A stretch of 64,000 nucleotides of DNA from Notolepis coatsorum (taxonomy: Eukaryota > Chordata > Actinopteri > Aulopiformes > Paralepididae): the NCBI GenBank assembly GCA_963971535.1, contig OZ020594.1:114410418-114474417 (forward strand), read 5' to 3'. The notes under the pieces are model-generated. The model made no database searches and had not been told where the DNA came from. It saw only the letters and a list, made by a program, of their open reading frames with translations. Every line of letters begins with the position of its first letter. Within the stretch, counting starts at the first letter, position 1. The position numbers were made by a program, and so were the translations under genes. Positions 44,430-55,567 of this stretch are shown one piece after another.

Positions 44430-47400
44430 AGGGATAGTATGGGCAAAGTGAATGAAACCCTCGAGAGAGAACCAGACTTAGAAGCCATCTATGTAAACAG
44501 CTGCAGATTACTTCCAGAAAACGAAACAGCCATCTTTGTTGGGTCACAGAGAGTGAACGGAGCTAGTGAACTGTTTTATGCTCCAGTGTTAGTCAGTGAC
44601 AAGTACACATTGAGGGGGATGTTGGATTCTGGTAGTATGTCATGCACGCTCAGTGAGGAGGGTCCGGCCCAGACCCGCCCGGGGTGATAGGCACAGTGAA
44701 GCTATGCCATGCGGTTACCCTCCTCCCTCAGCAAGGAGTATCTAGTGTGGGGGAAGCTACCAGCCAGTGCACATGTGTCTCCCGGGAGTACAGTCATTGT
44801 GGAGCCCACCTCAGCGAGGTCGGCCCCTCGCAACATCATAGTGGGGAGAGTGGTGACTCCCATGTGGGGCAACCGCTGGGTCCCCATGAAGGTCTTGAAC
44901 CCGACACAGAGCCCCATCACGCTCCGTCGTAATGCCAAACTGGCTGATGTCTCACCTTGTCTTGCTGTTGAAGATCTGTCCATCACTCAGGGCCTGTGTC
45001 AGCAGCAGTCTGGTGTCTCCAGCTCCTCTGCCTCTCCTGGCTCCTCGTTAGATGCTGAGCAGATGTTGGCCGACTGTGGACTGGAGGACGTGAACATCAA
45101 GTCATGTGAGGTGTCTCCTGATGGGAAGAAGAGGCTAGCTGACCTACTGGTGACGTATCAAGATGTCTTCTCCAAGGACAAGCTGGACTGTGGAGAGGTC
45201 AAAGACTTTGTGCACCGTATCCACCTCTCGGACGACCGTCCGTTCCGCCTGCCCTTTAGGCGTGTCCCCCCAGCTGACTATCACAAACTGAGAGAGGTGT
45301 TGACTGAGATGGAGGTGAAGGGGATAATCTCCAAGTCGATGAGCGAGTATGCCTCACCTCTGGTCATGGTGTGGAAGAAGAATGGAGACCTCAGGATCTG
45401 TACGGATTTCCGCTGGCTCAACGCAAAGACCGTCAAAGATGCTCATCCGTTGCCCCATCAGTCCGACTGCCTTGCTGCCCTTGGTGGGAACGCTTTCTTT
45501 AGCACCATGGATCTGACCTCAGGGTTCTACAACGTCCCTCTCCATGTGTCTGACCGGCGGTACACTGCCTTCACAACACCACTGGGCTTGTACGAGTACA
45601 ACAGACTCCCACAAGGCCTGTGCAACAGTCCGGCATCTTTCATGCGTATGATGCTCGGCATCTTTGGCGACCTCAACTACTCCAGCCTCTTGTGCTACTT
45701 GGACGACCTGCTGGTGTTTGCGCCGTCTGAGGAGGAGGCGTTGAAGCGATTGGAGGTGGTCTTCTGCAGACTCAGAGTGAACAACCTCAAGCTCTCACAG
45801 AAGAAATGTAACTTCTTACAGAGGTCGGTCAGGTTCCTGGGTCATGTGGTCGATGCCAGTGGAGTCTCTGTCGACCAAGAGAAGGTCTCCGTCATCTCTG
45901 GCTTCCAGAGAGAGGATCTGATGGAGTCGGATGGCCGCACTCCCGCTCAGAAGAGAGTGAGATCCTTCCTCGGCATGGTGTTGTATTACCAAAATGTCAT
46001 ACATGGCTGCTCCAGTATAGCCAAGCCCCTCTTTGCCTTGACAGCTGGCCAGAAGAGAAAAGGGAAGACCAGTGCTGGTCGTACGAGAGCCGGTACGTTC
46101 CGGAAGCTGACTCCTGAGGACTGGACTCCCGCCTGTGAGACTGCGTTTGAGGAGCTCAAGAGGGCGCTCGTCGAATGTGTAGTGCTGGCTCACCCGGACT
46201 TTGAGAGGCCGTTCATCCTCTCCACTGACGCGTCGTTGGACGGTATTGGAGCAGTGCTCTCTCAAGTCCCTGTCGGGGAGGAGAAGGCCAGACCAATCGC
46301 CTTTGCGAGCAAGTCGCTCAGCCGCAGTCAAGCGAACTATCCTGCCCACAGACTGGAGTTCCTGGCCCTCAAATGGTCAGTGTGTGACAAATTCAGTCAC
46401 TGGCTCAAGGGTCACAAGTTCACTGTGTGGACTGATAATAATCCACTCACGTACATCATGACCAAGCCTAAACTTGACGCATGCGAGCAGCGCTGGGTGT
46501 CCAAGCTGGCCCCTTACTGCTTCGACATCAAGCATGTGCCTGGGAGGCTGAATACAGTGGCCGATGCGCTGAGCAGAGATCCCTTCGTGAGGCCGCTCAG
46601 CCGGCGTCTCTTGACCGAGCCTTACTCCGCTCTTCTGGAGCAGGTGTGTGATGTGGAGAACAGGGGGGTGCAGGATATCTTCCGTCTGACATGCCAGCCC
46701 CAAGCTCTAGTGACCCCTTCTGGATGTGCAGTTGCTGATGTGTCCATGTCGGCGGATGAGACCTCCACAGTGCTTTCCTCCCAGGAAGACTGGGACTCTG
46801 CGCCAAGACACAGGGCAGTATCTATGGCGGGTCACCTGTCCACTGTTGTCACTTCCGACCACGACGCAGTCTCCTCCTTGTCGTTGGCCGATCTGCAGGC
46901 CCGCCAGCGAAAAGACGCCACCGTCTCCAGAGTCATCTTTTACGTTGAAAGGGGCCGCAGACCCTCCAGACGCGAGCGCTGCTATGAAGATCAGCCCGCC
47001 TTGAGGATGCTGAAGCAGTGGGAGAGGCTCGCTATGCACAACGGCATATTGTACAGGGTTACGAAGGACCACATGACCAGGCACAAGAGGTTCCAGTATG
47101 TTCTGCCTGAGTCCTTGAAGTCGGAGGCGCTGTCTGGAGTGCATGACTTGGCTGGTCACCAAGGTCAACCTAGAACGCTGTCTCTCGTACATCAGCGTTT
47201 CTACTGGTATGACATGGAGAAGGATGTGCGGGGCCATGTGAGGAACTGTCCCAGATGCGTACTCAGCAAGACTCCAGAGCCGGCGGCCAGAGCCCCTCTG
47301 GAGAGCATAATAACCTCTGCACCACTGGAGCTGGTGTGCATCGACTTCTGGTCAGCTGAAGATAATAACAACAAGTCTGCGGATGTTCTGGTCATAACTG

Positions 47401-48680
47401 ACCACTTTACAAAGCTGGCCCACGCCTTCCTCTGCAAAGACCAAACCGCGAAGAAGGTTGCTAAAAAGCTGTGGGACAACTATTTCTGTGTGTATGGCTT
47501 CCCACAGCGCCTGCATTCGGACCAAGGAGCGAACTTCCAGAGTGAGTTGATGGCGGAGCTGCTGGAGTTAGCAGGGGTCACGCAGTCCCGGACCACTCCG
47601 TATCACCCTATGGGGAATGATGGCACTGAGAGATTCAATCGGACCCTGGGTGGAATGCTGCGCTCCCTGCCATCGGAGTCTAAGCACAGATGGCCCCAGA
47701 TGGTCCAGAGCCTGACCTTCGCCTACAATTGTACACAGCATGAGACGACTGGCTTTGCCCCCTTTTACCTGATGTTCGGGAGGGTCCCGCGTCTGCCAGT
47801 TGATCTGCTGTTTAAGAATGTGCTCCAGGACGAGGTGGTCTGTGACTATGATGCCTATGTGAAGTCCCTGGCGGCCGATCTCCAGTCTGCTATGCTGTTG
47901 GCCCAGAGGCACACCTCAGTGGAACAGGGGCATCAGGCTGACCAGTACAACAAAAAGATGAAGGGCTTGCCCCTCTCGGTGGGTGATCGGGTCCTGGTGG
48001 CGAACAAGGGCGCCAGAGGGAAGCGGAAGCTGGCGGACAAATGGGAGCCGGACGTCTACACCGTCATCGCTTCCAGACCACAGTGCCACATATATCGGAT
48101 CAGAGACCGGACTGGACGGGAGAAGACAGTCCACAGGAACCTCCTGCTTCAGGTCAACTTCCTCCCCTTGGACGGGTCATTTGATGATGAGGGTCTAGCC
48201 GCGGACAGCGACACCTGTGCGCCTGGTGAAGCCTCCCTCTCAGTCATGCCTGAAGCTAGCGCCTCAGACGCGGACAGTGTGGCGGCAGAGCCTTCCATGG
48301 GAGATGGACCTTCCATGGGAGATGGACCTGATGGGGGTCGCACCGCATCATGGGTGCAAGAGGAAGCCTCCCTCTCAGTCATGTCTGAAGCTAGCGCCTC
48401 AGACGCGGACAGTGTGGCGGCAGAGCCTTCCATGGGAGATGGACCTTCCATGGGAGATGGACCTGATGGGGATCGCACCGCATCATGGGTGCAAGAGCAG
48501 TCTTCAGTGGAGAGTGAGGATGACGGGCTACATCCGTATTCCCCCCAGGGGATGTCCCCTGCTCTGAGTGAGCTTCCAGTGGCAAGTGCCGCCAGTCCCC
48601 CACTGTTGCTTGCTCCACCGAGCTCCAGTATGAGGGCAGTGTTGTGTCCACACAACCAGGGCGTACTCCTGAGCTAATGA
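44430..48680 (+). pseudogene. gypsy protease and pol region (fossil)
   Basis: In order: an aspartic protease trace (GMLDSGSMSC), reverse transcriptase (LRICTDFRWLNAKTV, STMDLTSGFYNVPL, LCYLDDLLVFAPS with the catalytic Asp pair), RNase H (FILSTDASLDGIGAVLSQ, VWTDNNPLTYIM), integrase zinc-binding part (HDLAGHQGQPRTLSLVHQRF, CPRC), integrase core (ELVCIDFWSA, LHSDQGANFQSEL, TPYHPMGNDGTERFNRTLGG) and a C-terminal chromo-like or GPF-type part (DLLFKN ... PHRNLL-like). Near the end, two 45-residue repeats (48228-48497, PSMGDGP motif) enlarge the tail. The domain order with integrase after RNase H defines Ty3/gypsy. Confidence 0.92.
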
Positions 48681-49163
48681 GTGTCAGTGTGCCTGGTCAG
48701 AGCCAGGGTCCACAGACCACTGAACACTACATGTCCAGGTTCGGTAGGGTCATCAAGCCAGTCTTTCGGCTGATAGAGACAATGGTCCAACTTGAGAGTA
48801 TGATGGGCTTCGAGCCACAAGCCTCTATCAAACATGTGTGAGGTTAGCTGCAGTGTTGTGTATAGCGCTTACAGCCTGATACAGTGTCCTTTGTGGTGAT
48901 AAGGAGTAACAGTTTTGTTTATGTGTATGTGCCCTCGTCATGGTATGGTCAAGTGTAGCTGGATGGTGTATAAGGCACCGTCGTTATCCCTGGAGGTATG
49001 GTGGGAGTTGGCCACTCCTAGTGCCCTCCTGGCCTTTTATTAGGTGACAGGTATCGTTGGATTGTTCCGCAGTGTGTGGTTCTCATAGTAAGCTTGTGAC
49101 TAGTGTGACACGAGGTAGGCACAGTTTTTTTCCTTCGATGTAGGTGTAATTCTGTGGGGTGAA

Positions 49164-49981
49164 TGTAACAAGTGCCTTGTTGCCTTGTATAGATAATTAC
49201 ACCCCATCACAAAATACACTTTAATACATTCCACTAATACTCCTAAACGTTTTATTTTATTGATTTAAGTTGATTTCATTCCTTTCGTTTTGTTTTATTG
49301 CACTTTTGGGAGTTAAGGCTTTTATTTTGAAATCGACACCCTTACTTTTCCGGTCCTCCCGGACACACATCTTGCCTGCTTTCTGGTGGCGAGCTAGTTC
49401 CACCCGGAGTTCTGTGGGGTGAGCACTACTTCTTATGTTCAGTGAAAGACTTCGGTCTAAAAGTTGTTAAATATTGTATGTTACATTCCTAAAACTGTGA
49501 AACGAGTTTGTAATGTAACTACTGTTGTTAATATGTACCTGTGCAGTTGTTTTGTGGGAGGTTTGACTGGGTAAAATGCACTTTAATAGCATGTAGGAAG
49601 TTTGCACACACGTGCGCTGGTAACATGGAGTTAATGGAGTCACGTCTTTTCTCAACCATAGCTCATGTCGATGTGTTCCTAATGCTGCTGCATATTGTTG
49701 CCTTTGTAACCTAACAGGTATGTGTGTACAGTAGCTCCCATGTGTCCGTTTTGTATTCAATTGTGTATATTTTTCCAATGTAATTGTATGTATTAAAATG
49801 TGTCATTCTTATAAGAGAGTTCCACCCGGAGTTCTGTGGGCTCGTGCTGCAGATGTCGATGTGTTCCTAATGTTGCTGCATATTGTTGCCTTTGTAACCT
49901 AACAGGAGGGAAATAAAGACCGTCAACAGTCATCCATGTCTGTCGTCCTTAACACAACGCCGTCAGAGTACACCGGTCACA
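49164..49981 (+). repeat. 3' LTR of the gypsy element
   Basis: About 818 bp and almost identical to the 5' LTR, including the internal duplication. Confidence 0.92.
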
Positions 49982-50189
49982 CTTGACAGCGTGTGAATCA
50001 GGGGGATGAGGTGCAGCTGGGCTAGGTGACATGAAGTGAAGTGATGCTGGTCGTATAAGGGTGAATGGAGGGGTGAATGGAGAAAGAGAGGATGAGGAGG
50101 AGTGCGTGGTGGATGGAGAGGGGGATGAAGAGGAGTGTGTGGTGAACGTGAGGGGAAAAGGAGGGGGAGTGAAGTATGCCCGTGCTGTG

Positions 50190-51690
50190 ATTATAACACA
50201 GAGAGACCCCATTCCCTGTTTACATGGGGATGTCCATCTACGCAAAGACCAGAACGAGGAAGTTGGTGGAAATGCTTAGCAAGCATGGCATCTGCATTTC
50301 ATATGACAGGGTGCTAGAGATATCAGCACAGCTGGGAGATACAAATACGTGGAGGATGGGGTGGTCTGTCCACCAGTTCTTCGAAAAGGGCTGTTCACCA
50401 CCTCAGCCATGGACAACATAGACCACAATCCCACTGCAACTACAGCAACTTCTTCTTTCCATGGAACCAGTGTCTCTGTTTTCCAGCACCCAGGCAAAGG
50501 AGACAAAGGTGAAGAGCGTGGACAGCTGAAGTTCAGAGAGGAGAAAGTAAAGACAGTTCCAGAACTTCCAGACTCCTTCACGAATGTCCGGCCTGCTTTC
50601 TTCACCAAGGAGAAGCCCTCTCCTCCCAAGAGTGGTGTGACATACTCAGACACCAATTTTCGGAAGATTCAACTGGCAATGGAGTATGAGTGGCTGGAGA
50701 AAGTCACTGTGACAGATAGGCCACTGGCGGTGACTTGGTCTGCCCATCATGCTTCACAGAAGAGAGGAAAGCCATTTGAGATCAGTATTACGTCACTTTT
50801 GCCTCTGCTACGAGATCAGGCCCACTCGGTTGCTACAGTTAAGCATGTGATGGACAAGATCACGGAGGTAGTAATATTACTGAACCCCGGTCAGGTACCA
50901 ATCATTGCTGCTGACCAGCCCATATATGCAGTGGCCAAGCAGGTTGAGTGGAACTGGCCTGAAAACTACGGTGAGGACAAGTTTGTCATAATGTTCAGAG
51001 GCTTGCATATTGAGATGGCAGCACTAAAGTCCATTGGAACCCTTCTCCAGAACAGTGGTTGGACAGGAGCCCTCTTGGAGGCAGGGATCACATCTCCTGG
51101 AACAGCAGAGTCATTTCTGACAGCCTCAAACATCACTAGGACATGACAGATGCACAAGATCACAGCATGCAGTCTGTACAAGCTTCTGAAGGCAGCCTAC
51201 ACAGACTACTTGAATGAGACTGATGAACAACCCAAAGAGGTGCTTAGCTTTGAAGCTTGGTGTGAGGAACGCAAACTGCAAAGTCCCCAGTTTAATTTCT
51301 GGTATATGGTGCTGTCAATGGAACTGGCGATCCTCTTGTTGATCTGATCATTCAGGGAAGCCAACTTCTTCTTGTACTGCCAGTCGCTGGCTGAGCTGAT
51401 ACCATATTTCTTTGCAAATAACAACATCAACTTGACTCAACTATGCACGGTGGCTTCCGATCCACTACAGAGACATGGTGACTCTGGGACAGAAGCATCT
51501 TCAGCTAGCTCAGGAGTTCCAAAGTGGAAACTTTGTTGTACATAAATCGAGCCGAGAGTTCTCAGCGATGCCTATTGACCAAGCTCACGAGCAGGCCAAC
51601 GCTGTCATCAAGGCCGATGGGGGTGCAATCGGCAAACTGAAGACCCAGCAGCACTTAGAAGATGGATGATAGCTGGCCTGAAGTCAGCCA
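50190..51690 (+). pseudogene. Multi-copy transposase-like gene, 3' part (broken)
   Basis: It continues the gene of 39168-40744. GMSIYAKTRTRKLVEMLSKH, LEISAQLGDT, DGVVCPPVLRKGLFTTSAMD, NIDHNPTATTATSSFHGTSV, FVIMFRGLHIEMAALKSIGT, NSGWTGALLEAGITSPGTAE, then FQSGNFVVHKSSREFSAMPI and DQAHEQANAVIKADGG. The conserved acidic residues in DNIDHNP, in ADQPIYA and in DQAHEQ could be a DDE-type catalytic set. This is inference. A few disruptions lie near the 3' end. The core 50349-51146 is open for 265 codons. Confidence 0.65.
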
Positions 51691-51699
51691 CTTGGTTGC

Positions 51700-52290
51700 A
51701 AAATGTAGCAATACTGTATATTGCCATCTTGAAAAAGGGCCACCATCTTGAATTTTTAGGTGGCTGCTTATATGTTATTAAAATAATGGTATATGAGCCC
51801 ATTTTGGTGCTTGCTTCTAAGCTATTTTACTTCTAAATGTAATTTTACTGTATATAGCCTACTGTACAATGGTGGCCATCTTGAATTCTTACATGGGTAA
51901 CAGGTTTCATCAAAAGAGCAATACCCAAAGAGTGTGTGTGCCAATTTTGGTGCATATCTATGACATTTTATTGTGAAATTACTGCGAATTACTGTATATT
52001 TAATGGTGGCCATCTTGTAAAATAGCCACCATCTTAAAATCTTTGGGTGGCTAACATGTTTTTATCAAAAGAGCATTACCCAAAGAGTATGTTTGCCAAT
52101 TTTGGTGCTTGTATTTATGTGATTTTGTTGGGAAATGTAATATTACTGTATATTCAATGGTGGCCATCTCGAATTGTCAGGTGGCTAACGGGTTTTATCA
52201 AAACAGTACTATCCAAGGAGTATGTGTACCAATTTTGGCGCTTATATCCAGAAGTGAACGATTATTTCACTAATCTGCCCCACTACTCAA
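51700..52290. repeat. Diverged ~150-bp repeats rich in GCCATCTTG
   Basis: Four to five diverged copies of a block that reads aatggtggccatcttgaatt, ggtggctaacaggtt-like, catcaaaagagcaatacccaaag and ccaattttggtgc. The core ATGGTGGCCATCTTG or its complement recurs at about 51721, 51745, 51868, 52002, 52024 and 52156. Period and order vary, so it is old. Confidence 0.8.
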
Positions 52291-52399
52291 AACCCCCGTT
52301 TGATTACTGACAATATAACGCGGTCAATGGCGACATCTTGAGGTTGGGCATGAAATGGCACTTCAGCTAAAGTAAACACGACCTTCTATATTATTTATG

Positions 52400-53690
52400 T
52401 TTCACTTGATGGTGGAATGAACTACCCACGCGGACCGGTCGTAATCGGGGTCGATAGCCGTTTCCCGATCGAGGGGGTGTCATTGATCCTCGGTAATACG
52501 CTGGCAGCCTATTCTTTAATCCCAGCCGAAGAGTGCTTCCGCATTTTCCCTGATTGGCCGCGACACGGCCCGCGGCAGCGGCATTATGCAGCCGTAATCC
52601 CTGCTGTTTTTCCATCGACACTTAGCTCACCTCGTTCGCCGCCTTGCTCTGCAGCCTGCGGTGCGGTTGGTGACAAGTAAGTTTGAATCCCTTCAATTTT
52701 TTTTTTTTTTACGTTTATCATCTCTCGCTATAAACGTGCATTCTTTCGCTGGTTAAGTTTAGGCATTCTTTCGGAGTTGGTTAAGGTTAGGGTTAAGTTA
52801 AGGTTAGGGTTAAGGTTAGGCATTATTTCGGAGTTGGTTAAGGTTAGGGTTTGTCGCAGAGCATGGCAATAGAATGCCTGTCTGTCTTTCTTGACGTGGA
52901 GGCAGCAGCCTATTTCCGCTCTACCGCTCTGCCGCGCGCCGCGGTCACATGGGCATCATGGCCAATCAGAGAAACGCGACGCACTCTTCGGCTGGGATTA
53001 ATATAGACGCGACCTGGCAGGGGGTAAGATGTTAATAACATCAGATGTCATTTGCGTTTCAGCGGGGCCTGTTGGTGCGGACGTTCTGGCGTGTGTGCAT
53101 ACGGGAGTTGGTCCATCAGATGCACGTACGACGGCCATGACGGGTGGTGCTGATTTATTATTTGACCATTCCATCCCTATCTTTTTTCCCATGCCTAGAA
53201 CGCCGGTGCTAGCCTCATTAGTGGCTGCACCTGTTATTGTGCCCTCTACGTCGGCGTCGGCTTGTGTGTTGGCCCCATCTAGTGTTGATGTGAGGGATGA
53301 CAATGTGAGTGATGGCAATGTGAGTGATGACGCTGCTGTGAGTCTTCGGTGTCCAGTGGGAGCGAGGCTGGACGTGCCTCCGCGCGGGAGCTGTCTGGTG
53401 GCTTATTGTGTTTCTCTTTGTTCATTTTGTTCTGTTTTCCAGGGGGCGGGCTGGTGAGGAGTGGGGCTGGGGCTGCCCGTTCGTCCTGCCTGATTGCCTG
53501 ATCGATCGAGGACGTTATTGACAGATTGCAGAGTGCAGTGCCGATCGATGTTTAAATTAAAAAAAAATATTCTAATGTTCTTGTGCAGAGGCAATATCGT
53601 AGTCTGTGAAGTTTATCTGAGACGTGTTTAGAAGTGGCCTTTTGTTTGTTTCCCCCGGGTCCCAGACATTGGAGTGTGACCACAGCTATA
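52400..53690 (+). other. Fragments resembling gypsy-type LTR elements, plus simple repeats (fossil)
   Basis: 52408-52425 echoes the end of an L2 ORF (ggtggaatgaactaccca). 52430-52510 reads RGPVVIGVDSRFPIEGVSLI, like a protease-to-reverse-transcriptase linker in some gypsy elements. 53040-53455 has an open 142-codon frame of unclear origin. 52695-52710 is a T-run and 53690-53710 an (AAT)n. The fragments are short, and the family call is weak. Confidence 0.35.
52755..52855. repeat. gttaaggttaggg tandem motif
   Basis: Irregular repeats of ggttaaggttaggg, with two copies of aggcattmtttcggagttgg. It resembles a telomere-like hexamer in places but is not a clean TTAGGG array. Confidence 0.75.
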
Positions 53691-53692
53691 AT

Positions 53693-54700
53693 AATAATAA
53701 TAATAATAATACTTCGTTTTATATAGCGCCTTTCAGAGGACCCAAGGTCGCTTTACATAAGGGGGGGGGGGGGGGGGAGATAACAAGTCAACAAACATAG
53801 TGGACAGACACAACACATACATATAAAGTGAGAAAGTTAGGGGTTGAAGGCCAGGTTGAAGAGGTGGGTTTTGAGCAGTTTTTTAAATGAGTCCAGAGTT
53901 GGGGTGGTGCGGAGTTCTGCGGGGAGGGAGTTCCAGAGGGTGGGAGCTGCCACACTGAAAGCTCTGTCCCCGAACGTCCGCAGTCTGGTTCGAGGGATGG
54001 AGAGCTGACCAGTGTCCGTGGATCGCAGGGACCGTGACTGAGTGTAGGGGTGGAGGAGGTCAGTGAGGTACTGAGGTGCCAGGGCGTGAAGGGATTTGTA
54101 GGTGAGCAGGAGGGTTTTGTAGGTGATGCGGGATTTGATGGGGAGCCAGTGGAGCTGGATGAGGATGGGGGTGATGTGCTGCCAGGGTTTGGTGCAGGTT
54201 AGAACCCTGGCAGCTGAATTTTGAACATACTGGAGCCTGTCCAGGGTTTTGCTTGGGACCCCGGACAGGACCCCGTTGCAGTAGTCCAGGCGGGAGGTGA
54301 CGAAGGCGTGGATGAGGGTCTCAGCTGTGGTGTCGGAAAGTGATGGTCGGAGTCTGGAAATGTTTCGGAGGTGAAAGAAGGCGGATTTGGTGAGGGAATT
54401 TACATGGGATTGATAGGAAAGGGTGGAGTCCAGGATAACGCCCAGGTTGCGGACCTTAGGGGATGGGGAGATGGAGCAGCCGTCAATGTTGAGGGTGAGA
54501 TCCCCAACCTTCCGGAGCAGGGCCTTGGGTGCCACAACCATGAGCTCGGTTTTATTGTTGTTGAGCTTGAGGAAATTTGATGACATCCAGGTTTGGATGT
54601 CTATGGGTTGGCAGACCTCTGGGATGCCGAGTCTGTCCACGCAGGTCTGCAGGGGTTCATCGCCTCCGGATGGAGCGGGGTTGAAATTGCCCTTGGAAAT
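53693..54700 (-). mobile_element. L2/CR1-like LINE, 5'-truncated
   Basis: The 3' end at 53693-53755 has the LINE tail tgtaaagcgaccttgggtcc ... ggcgctatataaaacgaagt followed by (ATT)n. A run of 17 G is at 53761-53777. The 5' end is cut near 54640-54700. The copy lacks the endonuclease and the reverse transcriptase core. Confidence 0.85.
53837..54640 (-). CDS. LINE ORF2 C-terminal part (267 codons)
   Basis: Open frame with the region after the reverse transcriptase core: SNFLKLNNNKTELMVVAPKA, NLGVILDSTLSYQSHVNSLT, SRLDYCNGVLSGVPSKTLDR, LQYVQNSAARVLTCTKPWQH, LHWLPIKSRITYKTLLLTYK, and LWNSLPAELRTTPTLDSFKK near the end. There is no stop, so the copy is young, but it is not functional without the missing N-terminal domains. 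Confidence 0.85.
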   Translation of the reverse strand: MDRLGIPEVCQPIDIQTWMSSNFLKLNNNKTELMVVAPKALLRKVGDLTLNIDGCSISPSPKVRNLGVILDSTLSYQSHVNSLTKSAFFHLRNISRLRPSLSDTTAETLIHAFVTSRLDYCNGVLSGVPSKTLDRLQYVQNSAARVLTCTKPWQHITPILIQLHWLPIKSRITYKTLLLTYKSLHALAPQYLTDLLHPYTQSRSLRSTDTGQLSIPRTRLRTFGDRAFSVAAPTLWNSLPAELRTTPTLDSFKKLLKTHLFNLAFNP

Positions 54701-54912
54701 CTGCTGTGAATGAAATAGGTCGCCTATTAGCTTGTAATCCTACGAGGTTTATAGTGTGTAGTCCCCATTGTTTTTCCCCCAGGTGTATCCAATTACCATT
54801 AACCCAGGTGTGTGTCGTCTCGTCATCCCCTTGTGTATAAGTAGTTTGTCATCCTTTCCGTCTGGTGCTGATCCTGTCTGTATAGTTCTGTGTTTGTTTG
54901 TCTTTATCCTAT

Positions 54913-55431
54913 TGTAACAAGTGTCAATTGAACATTGTTTATTATTTTATTAAGGATTGAAATGTCACCAAATCCTGTTTACAAATGTTTACAAGTGGTT
55001 ACTAGTGTTTATTAATTATTATTTCTTTATACCAAAGACACTTTTATCTGAACGTAACTTGGAAAGTTCAGATTAGATTCTGTAACAAGCACCCAACGTG
55101 AAAGACGTGACTGAGAGAACATTGTGTGACGCTGTTTCTTTGTGGCATTTCCACCACTCGTTCATGCAGGTATGTGCCTTAAGATGTTGATTTATTGTGC
55201 AAATATAATTGTTTAGAGTCTGTAACAAGCACCCAACGTGAAAGACGTGACTGAGAGAACATTGTGTGACGCTGTTTCTTTGTGGCATTTCCACCACTCG
55301 TTCATGCAGGTTGGTGGCTCCATTGCAGACCACCAAATAAAAGACTGAACAGTTGTCCATGTGTGCTGACTCCTCACTTCGCATCACAACCAGAACACAA
55401 CGCAGGAGACACGGGCAGAACATCCGTTACA
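54913..55431 (+). mobile_element. Solo LTR (fossil), 519 bp
   Basis: Starts TGTAACAAGTGTC and ends CCGTTACA, with a 4-bp duplication CTAT (54909-54912 and 55432-55435) and AATAAA at about 55335. Its first bases match the LTR of the gypsy element at 41152. A ~95-bp block (tgtaacaagcacccaacgtg ... cactcgttcatgcagg) is present twice inside, 141 bp apart. The flanks (54720-54908 and 55436 on) may belong to another LTR. Confidence 0.75.
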
Positions 55432-55567
55432 CTATGTTCTTTTCTTTGCCAAAAACCATGGTAATTATATATTAAATATTTCTTTATTAAGTTACTATGG
55501 CTGCCGTCTCCTTATTATGTACCATTGACCAGACAACGAGCCTTCCTGTCGTCAATGGTTACGTAAT

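Larger units (their letters stand above)
41152..49981 (+). mobile_element. Ty3/gypsy LTR retrotransposon, nearly whole (fossil)
   Basis: An 8.8-kb element. 5' LTR 41152-41978 and 3' LTR 49164-49981 start TGTAACAAGTGCC and end CCGGTCACA, with AATAAA near the end of each. A primer-binding-like tggtgccgttcgacctcgg follows the 5' LTR, and a purine-rich ctgtggggtgaa precedes the 3' LTR. Parts in order: gag region about 42585-44410, protease about 44560-44650, then pol to about 48680. The LTRs are nearly identical (one ~9-bp indel plus a few changes), so it is young. I judge it broken in about two places. A clean target-site duplication was not found (cctg against cttg). Confidence 0.92.

Noticed and set aside
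52755-52855. Internal telomere repeat
   Set aside because: The unit is gttaaggttaggg with irregular spacing, not a TTAGGG array.
53029-53457. Possible host gene exon (142-codon frame)
   Set aside because: It is surrounded by transposon scraps, has low-complexity composition and no convincing splice context or family match.
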